DNA of 64,000 nt from Lucinisca nassula. Lineage: Eukaryota; Mollusca; Bivalvia; Lucinida; Lucinidae. The stretch lies in assembly GCA_963580285.1 (NCBI GenBank), contig OY757015.1, forward strand, positions 148,426,082 to 148,490,081. Reading direction: 5' to 3'. Positions 1-13,500 of the stretch are shown here, in pieces. Below the pieces are notes generated by a model. That model was not told the DNA's origin and did no database searches. It was given only the letters and a program-made list of their open reading frames with translations. Within the stretch, counting starts at the first letter, position 1; the number at the start of each line of letters is the position of its first letter. Position numbers and translations under genes: made by a program.

Positions 1-530
1 TTAGGAACATCAGTGGTCTCTGGTTGGGCCCATCGGAGTCTAGCTGTTGGTTTTCTTTGGCTCCAGCATTTCAGTCGTTTCTTGCCGCTGTTTCATCTAT
101 GTGGATGTTTGATTTTTGTGTTCTCGGAGATGCTGCGCTGCTCAGTTAGGAGGCCTTCATGCGGACTAAACAAATTAGTTGTCTAAATCGCGACGGAAGT
201 AAGGGCGAGGATTGGGTCCGCAAAAATCGATTTAAGCCCCCCCAGTGGAATTCGTTTCACTGACCATTCCAAGGCGGTTCTTCTGTCGCGGTTTTTTATT
301 ATGGTTTGTCTTTGAGTGTGGGTATCGCTTGTATGCTTTTCTTTTGGATAGCGAATTGGCCACTTTGTGGGAAAGTAACTGTCCTTCTGGCTTTCCGCTA
401 TTGATGTTTCCATCAGGGTCTTGTTGTTTCACGTTTGTGTTTGTTTCCCTTTGGCGTCATTGATGAAAGCTATGGGTTAATTGCATCGAATCCTGACCAT
501 TGTCTTCACTTCTATTTTAATGAGTAAATA
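1..530 (+). mobile_element. Naiad 3'-region copy (solo)
   Basis: Same sequence as the region directly after the RT of Naiad copy 1 (39170-39735): the GCCCATCGGAGTCTA start, AATCGCGACGGAAGTAAGG, CCGTTCCAAGGCGG and the end TTCACTTCTATTTT. It is cut by the window edge, with no RT attached. Confidence 0.75.
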
Positions 531-845
531 CTTAAATAGTTATTCTTTTTTGTAGTTCTTGAAAAATGTTTTTCTCTGCATATCTTGATTGTTAATTATG
601 TTAGATTATTCCCTTTTATAATTCTTTTAAAGCTGTCTGTGACACTTTGGTGTCCGTATCGCTTTTTTCTGTCCATCTTGCTCAATAATTTTAAGAATCT
701 TATCATATTTTGCATTATTTTTGACATTGATAAGATACAGCAAGAGAAACATCATAGTATAGGTATCAAAACTTATACAAATAATCCCCTTTGCTTGTTG
801 CTAGGGAAAAATCAGCGTCATTAGACCGATTCTTATATAGTTATT
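531..845. other. No gene seen
   Basis: AT-rich intronic sequence between a Naiad 3' copy and a MITE. It holds only short chance ORFs and no recognisable feature apart from the target-site copy TAGTTATT at 838-845. Confidence 0.5.
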
Positions 846-1187
846 TTATTTTATCATATGACGTCGCGTCTGAGAGTGTAATAACGTCATGTAATAAATT
901 CGATAATCCACTAGTGAATTCAATACGCAAATTATTTTGATACGCCCCATAACGTTACATGTTCGACGTCTGGTGGAATATTGTTATTTTTGTAAACAAA
1001 TCGTGAATAAAATGCGTTTTAAATGCCACATGTTAAACAGAATCTTGCATTCGTGCTCAGGTATTATTGAATTTATCAAACTCGTTGAGAAAAAGGGATA
1101 AACTGCTCGGCAAAATATTGTATCCCTTTTACTAAACTCGTTTAATAAATTCAATAATACATGAACACTCATGTAAGATCCTCTATT
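846..1187. mobile_element. Hairpin MITE with 8-bp target duplication (family G)
   Basis: A 342-bp element flanked by the 8-bp direct repeat TAGTTATT (838-845 and 1188-1195), as hAT-type insertions produce. Inside is a long palindrome whose arms carry ATTATTGAATTTAT and AAACTCGTT. A second copy is at 12918-13282 and a partial one near 31975-32100. No strong terminal inverted repeat could be read, so the hAT assignment rests on the duplication length. Confidence 0.65.
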
Positions 1188-1354
1188 TAGTTATTACAAA
1201 TTGTTTCTCCTGCATATTGATAATAAATATTCAGCAAGATTCTAACTAAATTTCTGAAACATAACACATACCAGTCCAAGGAGTGGACTCCTGGTATAAA
1301 TACTTGGGAGGAAAATGTGTTAATAAATGCACTCGTCTTATCTATCTTTTACAG

Positions 1355-1526
1355 GCGACCACCAATCCTCAATCACCAGAGTTAGATATTCAGGTACTGG
1401 CGTTGAGAGCGGAAGTTTCTGACAAGTCTACAAACGTTACCAGTCTTACTGTGGAATACACAGCTAGTTCACAGCCAACTGCATGGTGGTGGTTCAGATT
1501 TGACCTAAGACAGCACTATGAGACAA
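1355..1526 (+). CDS. Ig-protein exon A
   Basis: A pyrimidine-rich tract and ACAG precede 1355; the donor GTAAAT follows 1526. It starts in phase 0 and ends in phase 1, encoding about 57 residues that include SLTVEYTASS and the tryptophan run AWWWFRFD, as in the B and C strands of an Ig fold but with no cysteine. The split codon A|GC joins exon B to give Ser. Earlier exons must lie left of the window, because no initiator Met precedes it in frame. Confidence 0.75.
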
Positions 1527-4500
1527 GTAAATATCTGTCAAGATAAAACTAATGCTTTAAGATCTTTAGGTATCTTGAAAGTTGCAAATGGCTGCTATAC
1601 TGTACAGACATGTTTTCCTTTTTCAGCTTCTTTAGCCTTAAGGCTAGATGTTTTTATATGGAATAAATTGTCTTTAGCTTTAAAGATAAAGACAATTACT
1701 TTCCTGTCCAAACTTGCCAGCCTTAAATGCATTATATACGGTTGGCTTTAGCTTTAACTTCTTTTTTTTCAGACTTTTTTTCGAGAAGAAATTGTCTTAA
1801 GTTTAGAAGCTAAAGACAATAACTTCCTTTTGCAGACTTCATTAGCCTTAAAGCTACGGGCATATTTTACGGAAAGGAATTGCCTTTAGCTTTGAAGATT
1901 ATTTACTTCCTATCCAGTAACTGAGAATTAGAGAGAATCTAATTATATGTAATGTTGGATGGTGCCTGATGCCCCGTCTCTGGTTGCGCCAGTCGAAGTC
2001 CAACTGTTGGTTTCCTTTTGCTCCAGCATTTCAGTGGTTTCTTGCTGTCGAGTGCTCGCCGATGTTTCATCTCTGTGGTTGATTGATTTTTGTGTTCACG
2101 GGGATAGTGCACTGATGAGTTTGGAGGCCTTCATGCGGACTGAACAATTTTTTTTTCTAATTCGCGACGGAAATAAGGGCGAGGATTGTGGCCACGTAAA
2201 ATCGATTTAAACCCCCCAAGTGGAATTAGTTTCACTGGCCGTTCCAATGCGGTTCTTCTGTCGCGGTTTATTTTTGTTATGGTTTATCTTTCAGCGTGTG
2301 TATCGCTTATATTATTTTGTTTTGGATAGCCAATTGGCCATTTTGTGTGAAAGTAACTGTCATTTTGGCTTTCTGCTATTGATGTTTCAATAAGAGTGGT
2401 TGTTTCATATTTGTGTTTCTTTCCCTTGGTGCCTCTAGTGGGAGCTGCGGGATAATTGTATCGATTCCTGATCATTGCCTTCACTTCTATTTTATGAACC
2501 TTCAAGCTAGAGGCTTTTGTAACAAACTGCTCGTTTAGTGCTTTTAGATTAATAATTGTTCTAGGAATGGTCAAATTTCGTGTCCCTTCCATATCTCTTT
2601 TACCCCTCGAATTTTTTTTACTAACCTGTGCTCTAATGTTGGTCTTAGTGAGGTGATGTGCAGAACCCATAATCAATAATGCTGACTCAAGGATAATGTT
2701 ACAAATGAAGGTCACAAGCTTGAGCCTTGCATTTCTTGTCCGCTCTAAATCTCTTCAACCCTTGACAAGATCTTCTTAAGACTTTGGTCAAATGTTGGGC
2801 CTGAGGGATGATGAGTAGAACCAGTAACTCAGACATGAAGGGTCAAACTCACAATTGAAGGTTGTGTGTTTGGGCCTTGAATGTTGTCGCGGCCCCATAC
2901 CCCTTTTAACCTTGACAGGATTGTTCTTATACTGCGGCGTGGGATATAGCAGTCCCTCAGACTGCCTTCTTGTTTAATGTTGTGTTTCTTTCCCTTTGGT
3001 GTCGGAACGGGTGGGGTAACTGAATAGATGACTTATAATTGCCCTCGCTTCTGTTTTAGATGGTGTTTTATCTTGGCTCTGATTGTTATGGGTATTTCGT
3101 ATGTTTTGAGGCGACTTTACGAGCAAATCCATGCCTAATTCGAACACCGAATAGTCAACTCAGCATACGCAACCGGACTATTTAGACCCAAACCTTCTTC
3201 AGACAGTCAATAAGGGCTTACTTATACGGGTACATATGCAAATGTGTCCGTATTCTTTCAGGATTGTGGGGTTTCATATGCACATACACAGCTCTTCATC
3301 GGGGATAGTTTATATGCCTGTTGGTTTGAACTTTCCTGCATGTCTACGAGTAGCGAAGGCTTCGGCGAAATTGCACTTATGCGCAGGCTAGCATGGATTT
3401 TTGCTGGTCGCGCTTATGTGTATGATCGCCGCAGCCTTTGCAGGTCATGAGTGCGATAGGTGGCTTTTTCTCAAGTGTAAATATAGTTGAAAAATAGAAG
3501 TGAAGACAATGATCAGGAATCGATACATTTAACACACAGCCCCCATCAGAGACACCAAAGGGAGGGAAGCACAAACTGAAACAACTAGACCCCAATGGAA
3601 ACACTAACAGCAGAAAGCCAAAAGGACAATTACTTTCACACAAGATGGCCAATTAGCTATCCAAAACAAACTAACACAAGCGATACACACACTCAAAGAC
3701 AAACCATAATAAAAATAAACCGCGACAGTAGAACCGCCTTGGAATGGTCAGTGAAACGAATTCCATTTGGGGACTCAAATCCTCGCCCTTATTTCCGTCG
3801 CGATTTAGACAAATATTTTGTTCTGGCCGCATGAAGGTCTCCTAACTAATCAGTGCAACTCTCCGTGAACACAAAAATCAATCAACCACAGAGATGAAAC
3901 AACGGTGATGACCCGACAGCAAGAAAACACTGAGATGCTGGAGCAAAAGAAGACCAACAGTTAGACTCCGAAGCCTTTCGCTTTACCTCAAGATATTTAG
4001 ATGCTCTTTTAAATATTGACAAGCCTTACTAACTGTCCTTTTGTTTTTCCATTATTGATGTTAACATTAGGGTCTAGTTATTTCATGTTTGTGTTTATTT
4101 CCCTTTGGTGTCACTGCTGAGAGCTGTGGGTTAATTGAATCAATTCCTGATCAAAGCCATCGTTTATATTTTGAAGGAATGGTCAGTCAAATTTATCCAT
4201 CTGAGACGCAGTTAAACAAAGCCAATAATTCTGATATCCAAGCCCCTTTTTGGATTTGCATTTGGACATTTCAAATGGTTTTGTTTCAACTTAAATTTAT
4301 GATAAGTGCGATAATTTTGATTTTAATATAGTTAACTTCCAATTTTTAGATGTTGATATTCCCCATCCGTCATCTTACGGTGTTTCTACTTCGCAGCTTA
4401 TTCGCTTCGCAGGATTGTCAAGTCATGTCGTAATAAAAGTTTAACTGCTAATCTGATACATCAGGGATATCGATATCATAAACTTCGGAAAGTATTTTCT

Positions 4501-7500
4501 ATGTTTTTTCGCCGACAATATTAATTAATTTCTAAATTTAAGGTTGGTTGAAATAGACTTTTGCTGCAAGGGATGTCACAGCCTGAGTTTTTTGGCGACA
4601 TTATATTTAAAATAAGAAACCTAACTTTTCGGAACAATTTTTTTATATTATTAAACGTTGCAAACGCATTGGATATAATATAAATTCTGTTCAAAAGTCT
4701 GCGTTCATTCTGTTTGACCCAATCACCGTCAAACATTATGCTTTCCTCTTTGATTGCATGCCGGAGGATCGGTGTTCAGGCTCTTAAATGGCCTTGGCTT
4801 AAAAACTATTTATTAGTTGGTCGTAGTCGGAACTTTTATGTCTGTTGTGTGGTCCATGCGGACTGAACAAATTATTTGTCTAAATCGCGACGGAAGTAAG
4901 GGCGAGGATTGTGGCCACGTAAAATCGATTTAAGCCCCCCAGTGGAAACCTTCCACTGACCGTTCCAAGGCGGCTCTTCTGTGGCGATTTATTTATGTTG
5001 TTGTTTGTTACTTACTGTGTGTATCACTTGTGTCTTTTAATTTTGGATGGCCATATGGCCATTTTGTGGGAAAGTAACTGTCCTTATGACCTTCCTTTGT
5101 TTAGGTTTCCATTATGGTCTGGTCGCTTAATGTTTGTATTTCTTTCCCTTTGGTGTCTTTTATGGGTGGATTAAGTTAATTGTATCAATTCCTGATCTTT
5201 GTTTTACTTCTACTTTTCAACTGTTGGTTTTCTTTTGCTCAAGTGTTCCTGTGGCATTGTTTTCAACACTGGATGACTCGGTAGGTTTTACTGTCGAGTC
5301 CTCATTCTTTTGTCAACTTTGCTATAATTGTGATTTCTTTTACTGGGGAGTTAGAAAACGATCACGCGGACTTAACAAATACTTGGTTGAACCACGGTGA
5401 AAGTGAGGGTGAGGTTTGGGATCCCGTAAAATTAACTTAAACCCCACCAGTAATTTTTACTGACCGTTCCAAGTCGGTGCTTTTGCTTTGGTTCCTTCAT
5501 GTTCTGTGTTGGTGGTTCTGATTCTTTCCCTTATCATATATGTTCTTACGTTGACGATTCTGATTCTTCCCCCAATTTTCGCTTGTTTATTTTTAGTTAC
5601 GTTTGTCCTTCCAGTTTAATGTTTGTCATGTTGGTGATTCTGATTTTTCCCTCATATGTATATTGCTCCTTTTAGTTAGGTTTGGATATTCGAGTCATCA
5701 CCTGTTTGGAAAAGAGCCGCTTAATCGGTTTACGTTTGATCGTTTTGTATACTGTTATCACTCAATGTTTTGACTTCTTTCCCTGGTAACATTGTAAGTA
5801 GAATTTGGGATCTGATTGTATCAGTTCCGTTTAATTAGAAATACGATAAATACTCTTGAAATCTTTGAGAGAAGCTTAGTTCTTTTTCAGGCGGATAAAA
5901 TTTACAAGAAAGCAAAATGAAAGCCAAAAAGGTTGCATCTGTATGAAAAGTGGTGGAAAATATGTGCGGTATATTAATCACATTTTCTGTTGTGTTTCTT
6001 CCAGGCGGTTGGACAAGATATCAAAAGTTAAGAAAGACATTTTTATCTGGCGTTACACTTGACAACCAGCTACTGAAGTCAACAGATATAACTCTAAGTC
6101 TGGCCACGAAACGAGATGGTATTACAATCAGAGTGAAGACGTCGTCAGTCCTACAGCCACTTGTCGAAGTTTTGCAACCATTGGACCTGAGCATTGAAGG
6201 AGATTCTTTGCCTATTAAAGCACCCTATGAAGGAAATTTGAACATCAGCTTTAATATGAAAGGAAACACAAGTACAATCGAATCGTTCTACGCCGCGTTG
6301 TTCGGGTTTAATTCCTCTGTAACTCCATCAAAATCTATATATACTACCACGGAATGGCCTGGGACTGCGAATGAAAAAACATTATTATCTACCAATGAAA
6401 GTGCAACAGGGATTCATCTTCAACTGAGCATTCCTGCAGTGCATGCAAAGCACGGAGGAATGCTTTCTCTCCACCTAAGCCTCGAATCTAACAGCTTGAT
6501 CCGTTCATTCCGTTATTTCAAAATGTATGACGTCGTCTCCAGCAAGACGGATACTGTATTTCCGTTAGGCAGTTTGTACGTGCGGGAGCTAAAAGATAAA
6601 ACATACCTAACATCCGCATACCAGACAATATCATGCACTGGGAATGGAAGACCTCGACCAGAGGTTGCTTTGTATAAACAACTTGGAAACACGGACGAAC
6701 GGCTGAAATTCGAATCTGTATCTTCTACTGCAACATCTCAAACAAAGGCATTCACAATATTTGCCAATGACTCAAAAGTTGAAGGGAAATACTACTGCAG
6801 GTACGTTAAGCCTATAACATTTCAGGTTTGATGGTTCAGTTATTTGACACACCCGAAGGATTTCTGGGACTAGATTAAAGAGCAGTCTTGAAGTAATAAA
6901 ACAAACACAGGCACAAAACCGGCCCCGATAGCTCAGTTGGTAGAGTGTCCGCTCCGGGGAACGGGAGGTCTCGGGTTCGATCCCGGGCCGCGACATACCA
7001 AAGTCGTTAAAAATGGTACTAGCTGCTCCTCGTTTGGCACTCAGATTTACGGGGTAGAGCTAGGACTTGTCGATCCAGTGTCAGGATAATGTGACTGGGT
7101 GTGGTATCATGTAATGTGTCTGGGACATGATACTTCAGTGAGGCAGCACTATAAACGTGAGCATTGAGCTCCCTGTCGCAACCAGACACCGTCGTGATAT
7201 GACTGAAAAATTGTTGAAAGCGACGTTAAACCCGAATTCACACACACACACACAAACACAGGCACAGAACAGCCAGGGTTTCCGCACAGTCTGATCTGAA
7301 CCTATGAGTTCGCTACTTGGAAGTATTAAACTTCCTGGAAGTATTAAACTTCCTGGATAACCTTGACCAATTTTACGCCAAGATCCTGTTTGGTTACATA
7401 GGTTTTTAGATGGGGAAAAGTCAAAACTAAGTATCAATTTTTCATAAATTATTGCAGCTCGTGATCTGAAAATGGTTAAGCAGTAAGCTAAACGAGTAGA

Positions 7501-10500
7501 TGAAAATGTATGAGTATTCAAGGCCAAGGTCATTTCTTAGACCTTTGCCAATTAGATATGAACTAGAAATGCGTCCATAGGAAACGGATGCCCCCGCCTG
7601 AAAGTATGTCTATGTTCGTATAAATCCATAGAAAGTTACCGACGGTGTTTAAGTTTTGGACCCTTTTTTCACATTTGACCTCGTATAAATGACCTTGACC
7701 TTGGAGGTAAGGACCTTGGTTTTGTGTAGGCAGATTGTCTCATGAAGGCCAACATTTCTGCCAAGTAATTTCAGAATCCATCCAGAAATAAGAAAGTTAT
7801 TGACTGCGTTTAAGATTCAGACCCTTTTTTTAACTTTGACCTCCAAGTTTGATCTTGACCTTGGAGGTACGGATCTGGGTTTTGCACGTAACACATTGTC
7901 TCATGATGGTTAACATTTCTACACAGTAATTTCAAAATCCATCCATAAATAAGAGTTACTGACTGCGTTTAAGTTTTGGACGGACGAACGAACGAACGAA
8001 CGGACGCACGGACAAGGGCAACGCAATATGCCCTTCCACCATTCTTCGAATAGCGGGGGCATAAAAATCAAACTTATTTTTCTCAGAAAGCATTGGTCCG
8101 TGTGTAACGAAATTTCATAAGAAAGCTTTTAGGAACAAAGACCAATATCAGTTTAGTCACATGACAAATATCGCTGCCTTGCCTATATAAGGAAAAAACC
8201 CTCTAAAACATTCTTCCATGGGAGCAGTGAGTCAAAAAAAATTGTTATCCAGCATTGGAAACTCTGGGTAATTGTTTAAATGAGTACCCCTGGATGAACT
8301 TGACTTCTTGCAAGTCAAGTTCAAATTTGGTCAAATAGATATTTGTATGGGAAAGAGTCAAAACTGTATATGTTTTAGTTCACCAATGTTCGTCTTTGTC
8401 TGTGTTGTCAAAATTTTCAAATGACATCACCTTAGAAACTACCAGGCCAATAGAGGCCAATTTATATGTAGAAAATAGAAGTGAAGACAATGATCAGGAA
8501 TCGATACAATAAACCCACAGCTCCTATCAGAGACACCAAAGGGAAATAAACACAAACATTAAACAACAGACCCTAATGGAAAAATCAATAGCGGAAAGCC
8601 AAAAGGACAGTTAATTTCCCACAAAACGGCACCTTGGCTATCCGAAACAAAATAATATAAGCGATTCAGGCACTCAAAGACAACCAATAACAAAAAAAAC
8701 CCGTAGAGCCTTCATGGGTTGGGGAAAGAATCTTGTCTTGGTCACATCATCAAAATGTATGCCATGCCAATATATGGTAAAAAGCTTAAAAAATCTTCTC
8801 GGGAACCACATGGCCGATGTCATTCAGACTTGGTAAATCGCATTGGGGACTCTGCCCCTACCAAGTTTGTTCAAATTGTGACCTTTTACAGACCTTCACA
8901 TACTTTACATCAAGGTATAATTTGGTCACTTGGAAATTTGTAATATAAAAGGCAAAACGATGGATTTGTCTGATTCTGTTGTAGCCTTTGGCATAAGAAT
9001 TGATATCTGCAATCAGCTCTATGGAAGTTAATCATTTACAAAGGTTAAGATCATTTTCCGGCCTTTGTCCCGGATGACTGGGATTCAGTATTTTTAACTT
9101 CTTAGTACTTAACCGAAGTGAAGGCAATGATCAGGAATCAATACAAGTAACCTACACCTCCCATCAGAGACAGCAAATGGAAAGAAACACAAACATGGAA
9201 TAAATAGACCCTAATGAAATCATCAATAGCGGAAAGCCAAACTGACAGAAGGGCAAAACTCAGGGCTGATTGAAACCGAATTGCATGTGGTACCTCTATG
9301 GGATGAGGAAATGAAAATGCATTTAAGGGATCATAGTCATATAGCCAAGATGACTGCCATGCACAGGTTGCTATATTGCTCAGATTCGGTATTTTTATAA
9401 ACCTGTCCATTTAAATTGATTGGCTATTGAAATGAAATTATATAAGGAGCCCTATGTAAATATGCAATGACTATTTTTCTGTGGGTTTGCAGTTACATTA
9501 CCAAAATGGTCACCATGCCCATAGGTGGCAAAACCCCTTCGGAAATCTTCTAAGGAAATAAAGGGCTGATGACCTAGAAACTTGATGTGTAGCATTGGGG
9601 ACTTAGGCCATACCAAGTTTCATTCAGCTGATGACCTCGGCTGACCTTGATCTATTTCAAATCAAGGGCAACTTTGATAACTTTTACCTTTGCATAGGAA
9701 AGGGGCAAAACAGTGGGGTTTTTCTTTCCTGTCTTAGCCAGTGGCATTTGAATTTATACTGAGTCAAAAAAGTTCCTATACATAAAATTGCTCCTGTTAC
9801 CATAGTTACTACAAATGTAAAACACGCACAATTTGTTGTTTTTTTTTTAGTTAGAGGGCCCATTTTACCATGTAAAAGCCCAAACTGTTTTTGTTTATGT
9901 AAACTTGCCAGCCTGGTCTATTGTTTTAAACACCCAAGGGTTACTGTGACGATTTCGCAGAATAAATCATTACAAAGGCCAAAGTTTAAAAGTTTAACAC
10001 CATTAAAATTACACTTAGCACAAGATTTCTTAACTTTGATACATGTAACCTTTTATTAGATACCCTATGTGTCTATTCACAAAAGGTTTGTAACTTTAGT
10101 TTTCCATTTGTTAAGAGAAACAGACGATCACGTACAGGCCTCCTATTCTTTGAAGTTGTGTGCAAAATGCTGCTTTCAATTGAAACTCCATAGAAAATCG
10201 AAATCGGTAGTGCTACATGTCACATGAATTTTCAGCATTATTTTCCATCATGGTTAACAGCAATGGTGGCAACAAAGCGCTTTTTAAAGGAATTGCAAAA
10301 ATTGAATGACAGGTATAGATTTAGCAATAGTTTGAAAATTGCTATACTTTTAATTGAAAGGGAGATAATCTGAGAATTTCACAAATTAAACCCTTGATTG
10401 TAGTGCAAAATTATGAGATATTGTAAAAGTAAAGTGAGTTTCGATGATCAATGGTCATGATCTTTCATCTCATGGACAAAACGATCATCTGCGCATGCGC

Positions 10501-13500
10501 AATTCCAAATTCCTTGCCAAATCTTTCTAGGCACATACTGCAAGACAACTCTTGAGCAGAATAGTATAGGCAAATGCAAATAAATGCATTTTGTAGCTAA
10601 ACGTCCGATTCGCATGTTTACAGCCACGTTTAGCTGAATGGCTGCCGGATAGCTGCTGGAATTTACCCGGCAGTTGGTATAGTTACTTTTTTGACCGGGT
10701 ATATATACCTAGTTAGTTTGTTCAAAAGATGATCTTTGATTACCTGTGGCCTATTTAATGTCGTTGTCATATTTGGTCACTTGTGTATTTCCACTATTAA
10801 TGGAGAAAAGGCAAAACTGTAGGTTTTTATGCCCCCGGAATCGAGAATCGGGGGGGGGGGCATATAGTGCTTGGTCTGTCTGTCTGTTTGTCTGTCTACA
10901 AAAACCTTAACATTGGGCATAACATTTGAATGGTAATAGATAGAGCTTTCATATTCCACAGGTGTATACCTTATCACAAGACCTTTCCAGGGGTATCATA
11001 ATTTTTGATCTCGTGACCTTGACTTTTGACCTACTTTTTCATTTTTTAAAAAAACTTTAACATTGGCCATAACTTTAGATTGATATGTGATGGGGCTTTC
11101 ATATTACACATTTTCATTCCTTGTCACAAGACCTTCTAGTGGTACCATAATTTTTGACCTCATGACTTTGACCTGGACATTTGACCTACTTTTTAAAAAC
11201 TTCAATTTCGATTGGTAAGTGATAGGGCTTTCATATTTCACATGTGCATCCCTTGTCAGAAGACCTTTCTAATGGTACCATAATGTTTTACCTCATGACC
11301 TTGACCTACAATGTTCTTTTTAAAAAACTTCAACACAGTCCATAAATTTCTATTGGTAAGTGATAGGACTTTCATATTTCACATGTGCATTCTTTTTCAC
11401 AAGACCTTTCTAGTGATACCATAATTTTGGACCTCCTGACCTTGACCTTGACATTTGACCTACTTTTTAAAAAAAATACATTGGCCATAACTTTCGATTG
11501 GTACGTGGTATGGTTTTCATATGTCACCAATGCATTCTTTGTCACAAGACCTTTGTAGTGGTACCATAAATTTTGACCTCGTGACCTTGACCTTGACGTT
11601 AACCTACTTTATAAAAACTTTAAAATTGGCCATAACTTTCGATTGGTAAGTGATAGGGCTTTTATATTTCACATGTGTATTCTGTGTCACATGACCTTTT
11701 CAACGATCCCATAATTTTTAACCTTGTGACCTTGACCTACTTTTTTAAGACTTGAACATTAACCATATCTTTCGATTGCTTAGTGATACTGCTTTCTTAT
11801 TTAACATGCGCTGTCCGGAGGCATCAGTGTTTCACAAACATTTCTTGTCCGATTCTCTTGCAGCCTATGGCATCAGAATTGATTTTTTGCAGTCAGCTAA
11901 ATGGAAGTTGAGAATAATGACCAAGATGGCTAACCAATAAATGATGAAAGGACTGGAAACTCTTCTTTTTCAAACCTTCGTGGGTTGTTGAAAACATGGC
12001 TGTCAGGAGACAGGATGTCAGGAGACAGGGCAAGTTTTTCACACTTTACCTCTGGTGAGCGTTGTGACCCATGATCTCATGTTTTTATTGTTGGTTTATT
12101 GTTCCGGGCAATACGTGAAGGCAATGATCAGGATTCTATACAATTAACCCAGCAGTAACACCAAAGGGAAAGAAAGGCAATCACGAAACAACCAGACTCT
12201 AACGGAAAGATCAATAGCGGAAAGCCAAAAGGACAGTTACTTTCTGGCTATCCAAAACAAAATAGTATAGGCGAAACACACTCAAAGACGAACCATAACA
12301 AACATAAACCGCGACAAAAGAACCCTCTGGAACGGTCAGTGAAACGAATTCCACTGTGGTGGGGTAAGCTTCAATCGGTTTTATGCAGCTGCAACCCTCG
12401 CTCTTATTTCCATCGCGATTTAGACAAATAATTTGTTCAGTCGGCATGACGGCCTCCTAACTCATCTGTGCAACATCTCCGAGAACCCCAAAAATCAAAC
12501 AACCACAGAGATGAAACAACGGTGAGGACTCGACAGCAAGAAACCAATGAAATGCTGGAGCAAAAGAAAACCAATAGTTAGACTCCGATGTGCCCAACCA
12601 GAGACAGAGCATCTGGCACCAACCAACATTACATAAAATTAAATTCTCTCTAATTCTCAGTAAGCCTTTACGCTGGAACCGCCATAGAATCCGAGGCCTG
12701 ACCCACCGGCGTGCAATTAAAGAGGGAAGCAGAGTTGTCAACCGTGATTGGGTTAACTACCATGCATGCAGTCTGTCGTATAACAATTATATTGTAACCA
12801 ATTTTTTTCCTATCGAAGAATGATATAAAGCAATTGTAAATGCAATCCTTGAAAGAGCATTAAATGCATGTACGGGGATACCTTTTACAGCCATCATGCT
12901 GAATTATCAAATTTTATCATATGACGTCGCGTCTGAGAGTGTAATAACGTCATGTATTATTTTTCGATAATCCACTAGTGGATTAAATATGCAAATTAGC
13001 TAGATACGTCCCGTAACGTTACATTTACGACGTCCTTAACGACGTCGCGTTTTCTAACGGCGGAATATTGACATTTTTGTAAACAAATCGTGAAAAAAAT
13101 GCGTTTAAATCTCATATGATAAATAGAATCTTGCATTCGTGCTCATGTATTATTGAATTTATTAAACTCGTTGAGGAAAAGGGATAAAATGCTCGGCACA
13201 GCCTCGCATTTTATCCCTTTTCCTCAACTCGTTTAATAAATTCAATAATACATGAGCACTCATGTAAGATCCTCTATATCTGTCGACGTCAATATAGGTT
13301 GACAGACGGCCTATAATAAAACTCTAAGGGGTCTTGCGGCACTAAATAGTGAATGATAAAAACCGATCGAGGCACGAACACCATAGCTCTTTCGTACAGC
13401 AATGGTTTCAATGAGCATCTTTTATCGTCATATCCTTAGCCGCTTGTCGCCTACTTCCGTATGTGTTGCCCACCTAGCCCTTGTTGGTTATTGAAAGAGC

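Noticed and set aside
455..495. SECIS-like pattern ATGA, AA and TGA in one Naiad 3' copy (also TGAT/TGAT in other copies)
   Set aside because: Spacing is roughly right, but helix pairing is weak and the 5' part of the core is not conserved in the 3' regions attached to RT copies 1-3 (they read TTTATGGGTGGA there).
5950..6004. Start codon of the Ig exon at 5950
   Set aside because: It lies upstream of a strong acceptor at 6004, and exon A joins at 6005 in the right phase.
6921..6992. tRNA gene
   Set aside because: Boxes A and B are present, but cloverleaf arms are imperfect and an identical head with a shared 250-bp body recurs at 24468, so it is a SINE head.
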